Below are positions 5,975 to 10,096 of a stretch of 10,096 nucleotides of DNA, piece by piece. Origin of the DNA: Blastococcus sp. (GTDB lineage: Bacteria > Actinomycetota > Actinomycetes > Mycobacteriales > Geodermatophilaceae); the NCBI GenBank assembly GCA_025963345.1, contig JAOPUS010000336.1, positions 1-10,096 of the forward strand, written 5' to 3'. A program made the position numbers and the translations under genes. Below the pieces are notes generated by a model, which saw only the letters and a list, made by a program, of their open reading frames with translations, had not been told where the DNA came from and ran no database searches. The stretch's first letter is position 1. Every line of letters starts with the position of its first letter.

Positions 5975-8362
5975 CTAGCGCGGCGTGTCCGCCCGGCCCG
6001 CCGTGAGCGCGCCCTGGTCGGCGGCCCCGCGGGTGGCGGCCACCAGCGCTTCGTCCACCCGGCTGCGCTGGCCGGGGTCCACCGGCGACCCGGAGGGGTT
6101 GCACACGTAGAAGCAGTCGACGGCGTCGGCGCCGAGCGTCTCGATCCGCGCCGACGTGACGTCGAGCCCCTCCCCCGCGATCGCCGCGGTGAGCCGGTAG
6201 AGCAGCCCCGCCCGGTCACCGGCGCGCACCTCGACGATGCCCGTCGCGGCGCCGCTGACCTCCCCGTTGTGCCAGGAGATCCGCGGCGGGGTCGAGCGCA
6301 CCGCGTCCTGGCGGTAGTCCACCTCGCGCTGGCGCAGCCGTTCGGCCAACGGCAGCGTGCCCTCCAGCGCCGCGCGCATGGCGTCGGCCAGGATCTCCAG
6401 CACCGGCGCCCGCCCGAAACGCGGGCGCACCGCGAACACTCCGGTCCCGTAGCCGTTCTCGACCGACATCTTGGCGGCCCGCACGTCGAGCTGGTTGAGG
6501 GCCAGGACTCCCGCACAGGTGCTCAGCAGCCCTGGTCGGTCCGGGGCGCCGATGGTGACCTGCTGGCCGTCGGCGACGTCCTCGATGCCCACGGTCACCG
6601 CCCCGGTGGCACCGGGGATGTCGAGGGGCCGCCCCGTCACCTGCGGTTCGGTGGGATGCAGCACCGGGTCGGGCTCGGGCATCGGCCCGCCGCCGAGCTT
6701 CGCCTGCACCCGTGCCACCAGCGCGGCGACGAGGTGCGCCTTCCAGGGCGACCAGGCCGAGGTGCTCGTCGCGGCGCCGTCGGCCTGGGCGAGGGCGTGC
6801 AGCAGCTGCAGGACGGCGGGGTCGTGGTCGATCGTGGCCGCGACCCGATCGACGGTCGCGGGGTCGTCGATGTCGCGCCGCGTGGCCGTGGCCGGCAGCA
6901 GCAGGTGGTGCCGCACCAGGACGGCCAGCGTCGCGACGTCCGGCGGCGAGAAGCCCATCCGCGCGCCGATCTCGGCGGCGATGGGCTCACCGACCTCGCT
7001 GTGGTCGCCCGGCCAGCCCTTGCCGATGTCGTGCAGCAGCGCGGCGACCAGTAGCAGGTCCGGCCGGTCGACGTCATGGGTCAGCTCGGCGGCGGCGGCG
7101 GCGGCCTCCACCAGGTGCCGGTCGACGGTGAACCGGTGCCAGGGGTGGCGCTGCGGCAGGGAGCGCACGCGGTCCCACTCGGGGATCAGCCGCGACAGCA
7201 GGCCCTCCTGGTCCAGCTGCTCGAGCAGCGGGACGGCGGCACGGCCGCTGGCCAGCAGACGGAGGAAGGACCAGCGCACCTCAGGGGGCCACGGTTCGGG
7301 CATCGGCGGACTGTGCACCGCGAGCACCTTGAGCGTGTACGGCGAGAGCAGCAGGTCCGCCCGCGCGGCTGCGGCCGCAGCGCGCAGCAGCAGGCCGGGG
7401 TCGGCGGCGGGGCGGGCGTCCCGGGCGAGGACGACCTCGTCGCCCTGGCGTACGACGCCCTCGGCGAGCGGCTCGCGGCGCACCCGCCGGTAGCGGCCAC
7501 GCGGGCGGCGCACCAGCGCAGCCTCCACGCGGCGCCAGGTCTCGTCGGCGACGAAGGCCAGCCGCCGGCCCGCCAGGCTCACCTCGCGCAGCAGAGCGTC
7601 CTCGTCGGCGAGACCGAGCGCGTCGGCCACGGGGCGCTGCTCCTGGCGGACGAGGACGTCGTGCGGACGCCCGGTCCGCCGCCGCAGTTCGTCGCGGACG
7701 TCGAGCAGGAAGGAGTAGGCCGCCTCGAGCTCGGCCCCGGGCTCGTCACCGAGCTGGGCCGCCGCGACCGCCCGCAGCACCTGCCCCTCACGGAGGCCGC
7801 CGTAGGCCTCCTTGACGTCGGGCTCCAGCAGGAACACCAGCTCCCCCAGCTGACGGGCCCGCTCGCGACGGAGGTCACGCAGCTGCGGGAGCAGCCGGGA
7901 GGCCGCCTGCCGCCAGCTGGCGAGGGTCGCCGTCCGGAGTCGGGCTGCCAGGTCGGCGTCCCCCGCAACGAGACGGACGTCGAGCAGGCCGAGCCCGGCC
8001 TTGACATCGGTCGAGGCCACCGCCACGGCTTCCGGGATCGAGCGCACGGAGTGGTCGAGTCGGACGCCGGCATCCCAGATCGGGTACCAGACCGCATCAG
8101 CGATCGCGGCGATCTCGGGCCGGCCCTCGTGGACGAGGACGAGGTCGAGGTCGCCGTAGGGCGGCAGCTCGCGACGGCCGAGGCTGCCCACGGCGACGAG
8201 CGCGAGCCCGTCGGTGCCGGTCTGCGGCGGGGGTCCCCCCCGCTTCTGCTTCGGCGGCGGCGTCCCCGCCACCGCGTCCCTCAGCAGCCCGGTGAGCCAG
8301 GAGTCCACGGCCTGTACCCGCTCGCCACGGGTCAGCCCCGGTAGGGCCCCGAGATCCAGCAC
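5975..8362 (-). CDS. glnD: PII nucleotidyltransferase / nucleotidyl-removing enzyme GlnD
   Basis: A 795-residue bifunctional nitrogen sensor that modifies the PII protein on Tyr51 when glutamine is low and reverses this when glutamine is high. The nucleotidyltransferase domain has G59-S60 and D71/D73 (VAVGSLGRRELPPYGDLDLV). A central helical GlnD domain follows (about 150-290). The HD hydrolase domain has H416, H444-D445 (LLHDIGKGWPGDHSE) and H485-H486. Two C-terminal ACT domains (about 602-680 and 707-780) are the usual glutamine-sensing module. It is somewhat shorter than the E. coli enzyme, mainly at the N-terminus, and carries a Pro/Gly-rich insertion at about 33-52 just before the catalytic motif. 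Start is GTG, chosen for a strong GAGGAGGGGG Shine-Dalgarno. In studied actinobacteria (Streptomyces, Corynebacterium) GlnD adenylylates rather than uridylylates PII, so that may hold here. Confidence 0.97.
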   Translation of the reverse strand: MLDLGALPGLTRGERVQAVDSWLTGLLRDAVAGTPPPKQKRGGPPPQTGTDGLALVAVGSLGRRELPPYGDLDLVLVHEGRPEIAAIADAVWYPIWDAGVRLDHSVRSIPEAVAVASTDVKAGLGLLDVRLVAGDADLAARLRTATLASWRQAASRLLPQLRDLRRERARQLGELVFLLEPDVKEAYGGLREGQVLRAVAAAQLGDEPGAELEAAYSFLLDVRDELRRRTGRPHDVLVRQEQRPVADALGLADEDALLREVSLAGRRLAFVADETWRRVEAALVRRPRGRYRRVRREPLAEGVVRQGDEVVLARDARPAADPGLLLRAAAAAARADLLLSPYTLKVLAVHSPPMPEPWPPEVRWSFLRLLASGRAAVPLLEQLDQEGLLSRLIPEWDRVRSLPQRHPWHRFTVDRHLVEAAAAAAELTHDVDRPDLLLVAALLHDIGKGWPGDHSEVGEPIAAEIGARMGFSPPDVATLAVLVRHHLLLPATATRRDIDDPATVDRVAATIDHDPAVLQLLHALAQADGAATSTSAWSPWKAHLVAALVARVQAKLGGGPMPEPDPVLHPTEPQVTGRPLDIPGATGAVTVGIEDVADGQQVTIGAPDRPGLLSTCAGVLALNQLDVRAAKMSVENGYGTGVFAVRPRFGRAPVLEILADAMRAALEGTLPLAERLRQREVDYRQDAVRSTPPRISWHNGEVSGAATGIVEVRAGDRAGLLYRLTAAIAGEGLDVTSARIETLGADAVDCFYVCNPSGSPVDPGQRSRVDEALVAATRGAADQGALTAGRADTPR

Positions 8363-8365
8363 GTC

Positions 8366-8376
8366 TCCCCCTCCTC
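8366..8376 (-). promoter_or_regulatory. Strong ribosome binding site for glnD
   Basis: A purine run, GAGGAGGGGGA, ends 3 bases before the GTG at 8362 and fixes the glnD start. It begins only 6 bases after the foot of the intergenic hairpin, so hairpin formation could affect ribosome access. Confidence 0.75.
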
Positions 8377-8382
8377 AACGGT

Positions 8383-8424
8383 GTCGACCGGGGTGGTGGG
8401 GCGATCCCCACCACCCCGGCCGAC
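8383..8424 (-). terminator. Strong hairpin between glnB and glnD (terminator or attenuator)
   Basis: A perfect 14-bp GC-rich stem (8388-8401 with 8406-8419) closes a 4-base loop and is extended by four further pairs (8383-8386 with 8421-8424) beyond one A/C mismatch. It starts 36 bases after the glnB stop and ends just before the glnD Shine-Dalgarno. There is no T-run after it, which is usual in high-GC actinobacteria. It probably ends most amtB-glnB transcripts, with glnD expressed by read-through or from its own promoter; stabilising the 3' end of amtB-glnB mRNA is an alternative. Confidence 0.75.
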
Positions 8425-8460
8425 GGAGTGCATCAGTGCAGAGAACTCAGTACCGCGAAC

Positions 8461-8799
8461 TCAGAGCGCGTCGTCGCCGCGCTCACCGGTGCGGACGCGG
8501 ACGACCTCGTCGACGGTCGTCACCCAGACCTTCCCGTCACCGATCTGCCCCGTCGCCGCGGACTCGACGACCGCGTCGACGACGCGGGCGGCGTCGAGCT
8601 CACTGACGATCACCTCGATCCGGACCTTCGGCACGAAGTCCACCTGGTACTCCGCGCCGCGGTAGACCTCGGTGTGGCCCCGCTGACGGCCGAAGCCCTG
8701 GACCTCGCTGACGGTCAGACCGGTGACTCCGATCAGCTCGAGCGCGTTCTTGACGTCGTCGAGCTTGAACGGCTTGACGATCGCGGTGACGAGCTTCAT
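8461..8799 (-). CDS. glnB: Nitrogen regulatory protein PII (GlnB/GlnK)
   Basis: A 112-residue PII signalling protein, exactly the family length, which acts as a trimer binding ATP/ADP and 2-oxoglutarate. Visible signatures are the N-terminal MKLVTAIVKPFKLDDVKNAL, the T-loop with Y51 in the TEVYRGAEYQVDFVPK region (the site modified by GlnD), the B-loop TGQIGDGKVWV (83-93) and the C-terminal VRVRTGERGDDAL. It starts at ATG 8799, overlapping the amtB stop by 4 bases (ATGA), with GGAAGGGG upstream inside amtB. The coupling to amtB indicates the GlnK role: plugging the ammonium channel through the T-loop when ammonium is plentiful. glnK would be an equally good name. Confidence 0.97.
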   Translation of the reverse strand: MKLVTAIVKPFKLDDVKNALELIGVTGLTVSEVQGFGRQRGHTEVYRGAEYQVDFVPKVRIEVIVSELDAARVVDAVVESAATGQIGDGKVWVTTVDEVVRVRTGERGDDAL

Positions 8800-10096
8800 G
8801 CCCGGACCCCTTCCGTGTTACGGGCCTCGGCGTGCGCCTGGCCGACGATGGATGCTCCGCCGCTGCCGCCCAGGGAGGCGAAGTCGTAGGCGGTCTCAGC
8901 GTGCTCGATGCTGTCGATGCCGGTGACCTCGTCCTCCTCCTTGATGCGGAAGCCGATCGTCTTCTGGATGACGGTCCCGATGACGAACGTGAGGACGAAG
9001 GAGAACACGAGGACCGCGAGGGCCCCCACGGCCTGCCGCCACAGCTGGTCCACGCCGCCACCGTAGAAGAGCCCGTCGATACCGGCCGTGGTGGCTGCCG
9101 AGGCGAAGAACCCGACCGCCAGCGTGCCCCACAGGCCTCCGACGAGGTGGACGCCGACGACGTCGAGCGAGTCGTCGTAGCCCAGCTTGTACTTCAGGCC
9201 GACGGCGAGGGCACAGAGCACACCGGCGATGGCGCCGACGAAGATCGCGCCGATCGGCGTGACCGAGGAGCAGGACGGCGTGATCGCCACCAGCCCGGCC
9301 ACGACACCGGAGGCGGCACCGAGCGACGTGGCGTGCCCGTCCCGGATCCGCTCAGTGGCGAGCCAGCCCAGGGCCGCAGCGCCGGTGGCCACCATGGTGG
9401 TCACCCACACCTCGGCGGCCTGACCGTTCGCCGACAGCGCCGAACCCGCGTTGAAGCCGAACCAGCCGAACCACAGCAGACCGGCGCCGGCCATCACCAG
9501 GGTCAGGTTGTGCGGCCGCATCGGGTCGCGGCCGAAGCCGCGGCGCTTGCCCAGCACCAGTGCGAGGGCGAGGCCGGCCGCACCGGCGTTGATGTGCACC
9601 GCTGTGCCGCCGGCGAAGTCGATGGCCTTCAGGGTGTTGGCGATCCAGCCGCCCTTCTCGGACTGTGCGCCGTTGAACGCGAAGACCCAGTGGGCGACCG
9701 GGAAGTAGACGATCGTCGCCCAGATGCCGGCGAAGACCATCCACGGGCCGAACCGGGCGCGATCGGCGATGGCGCCGGAGATCAGCGCGACGGTGATGAT
9801 CGCGAAGACCGCCTGGAACGCCACGAAGGCGAACGCCGGGATCGAGCCGACGAGCTGGGTGGCGACGAAGAGGTTCCCACCGTCGACAGCCGTGGTCCCG
9901 AGCAGTTTGGAGAGGCCGAAGAACTCGAACGGGCTGCCCACCAGGCCGGCGCCGACGTCGTTGCCGAACGCCATCGAGTAGCCGTAGAGCACCCAGAGCA
10001 CGCTGATCAGCGCCAGGGCCCCGAAGCTCATCATCATCATGTTCAGAACGCTCTTCGCGCGGACCATGCCGCCGTAGAAGAGCGCCAGACCGGGGG
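8796..10096 (-). CDS. amtB: Ammonium transporter AmtB, N-terminus cut by window edge
   Basis: A polytopic Amt/Mep/Rh ammonium channel in the cytoplasmic membrane. 432 complete codons are visible; the frame is open to the right edge and begins in the conserved PGLALFYGGMVRAKSV block, so the ATG at 10067 is internal and the true start lies outside. Membrane segments fill most of the protein. Diagnostic sites: FQAVFAIITVALISGAIADR (substrate gate region), the twin pore histidines H167 (TAVHINAGAAGL) and H316 (VGVHLVGGLWG), counted from the first visible residue, and DPMRPHNLTLVMAGAGLLWFGWFGFNAGS split across 190-219. The cytoplasmic C-terminal tail has the PII-binding EEDEVTGIDSIEHAETAYDF, followed by about 30 less conserved residues. 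It is the first visible gene of the amtB-glnB unit; its promoter and any nitrogen-regulator site are not in view. Confidence 0.97.
   Translation of the reverse strand, partial: PGLALFYGGMVRAKSVLNMMMMSFGALALISVLWVLYGYSMAFGNDVGAGLVGSPFEFFGLSKLLGTTAVDGGNLFVATQLVGSIPAFAFVAFQAVFAIITVALISGAIADRARFGPWMVFAGIWATIVYFPVAHWVFAFNGAQSEKGGWIANTLKAIDFAGGTAVHINAGAAGLALALVLGKRRGFGRDPMRPHNLTLVMAGAGLLWFGWFGFNAGSALSANGQAAEVWVTTMVATGAAALGWLATERIRDGHATSLGAASGVVAGLVAITPSCSSVTPIGAIFVGAIAGVLCALAVGLKYKLGYDDSLDVVGVHLVGGLWGTLAVGFFASAATTAGIDGLFYGGGVDQLWRQAVGALAVLVFSFVLTFVIGTVIQKTIGFRIKEEDEVTGIDSIEHAETAYDFASLGGSGGASIVGQAHAEARNTEGVRA

Noticed and set aside
5899..6516. Upstream extension of the Cys-rich frame to 269 residues
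   Set aside because: The extension overlaps the glnD ACT region in another frame and is Arg/Ser-rich; the GAGGAG-preceded ATG at 5898 gives a compact, plausible protein.
5738..7054. Plus-strand frame of 438 codons opposite the glnD C-terminus and the small Cys-rich gene
   Set aside because: Antisense shadow with no domain; the minus-strand genes have motifs and ribosome binding sites.
7076..8344. Open frame of 422 codons on the plus strand
   Set aside because: It lies entirely antisense to glnD, has low-complexity Gly/Arg/Gln composition and no recognisable domain; it is a GC-rich shadow frame.
10028..10041. CAT triplet repeat near the right edge
   Set aside because: It encodes a run of methionines in the conserved Amt N-terminal helix, where Met runs are common; not an independent repeat.
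1..10096. CRISPR arrays, tRNA/rRNA genes, insertion sequences, attachment sites
   Set aside because: No regularly spaced repeats beyond the three-copy operator, no tRNA-like folds, and no transposase or integrase motifs were seen.

Overview
The window is very GC-rich, with long spurious open frames on both strands. It uses many GTG starts and 4-base stop/start overlaps, which points to an actinobacterium. The protein sequences (ProS, Ffh, a GlnD with two ACT domains, response-regulator and kinase style) would fit the Geodermatophilaceae (Blastococcus/Modestobacter-like). That family assignment is an impression from sequence style, not a tested result.

Layout. From right to left on the minus strand lies a conserved nitrogen/secretion block: amtB (ammonium channel, 5' end outside the window), glnB/glnK (PII signal protein), glnD (PII-modifying enzyme), a 63-residue Cys-rich small protein, ffh (signal recognition particle GTPase), and a metal-dependent amidohydrolase coupled to ffh by a GTGA overlap. 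From memory of the M. tuberculosis map, the order ftsY-amt-glnB-glnD-(insert)-ffh-amidohydrolase (Rv2915c) is shared, so this block is ancestral rather than acquired. On the plus strand, converging on the amidohydrolase, is a two-gene two-component system (OmpR-type regulator plus HAMP histidine kinase). Divergent from the regulator, on the minus strand, is a small exported protein with a compact two-Cys domain and an acidic Gly/Ser-rich tail. It is followed about 23 bases later by the 5' part of proS (prolyl-tRNA synthetase), which runs off the left edge.

How the parts work together. AmtB, PII and GlnD form the classic ammonium-sensing unit. PII binds the AmtB C-terminal tail to close the channel, and GlnD modifies PII Tyr51 according to nitrogen status. 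A near-perfect 18-bp stem between glnB and glnD probably reduces or tunes expression of the enzyme relative to its substrate. Ffh targets membrane proteins for co-translational insertion. The two-component system probably controls the divergent exported-protein gene: the 101-base intergenic region holds three direct repeats of AAGACC (GGTCTT on the other strand) at 11-base spacing, the classic layout of OmpR-family binding sites. They sit just upstream of a possible start-proximal -10 for the exported protein.

Most of the window is ordinary core genome. The parts most worth a second look are the exported-protein/two-component module with its repeat operator and its possible read-through into proS, the uncharacterised Cys-rich small protein between glnD and ffh, and the ffh-coupled amidohydrolase. 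No mobile element, CRISPR array, tRNA or rRNA was seen, and no gene-free stretch exceeds about 105 bases.
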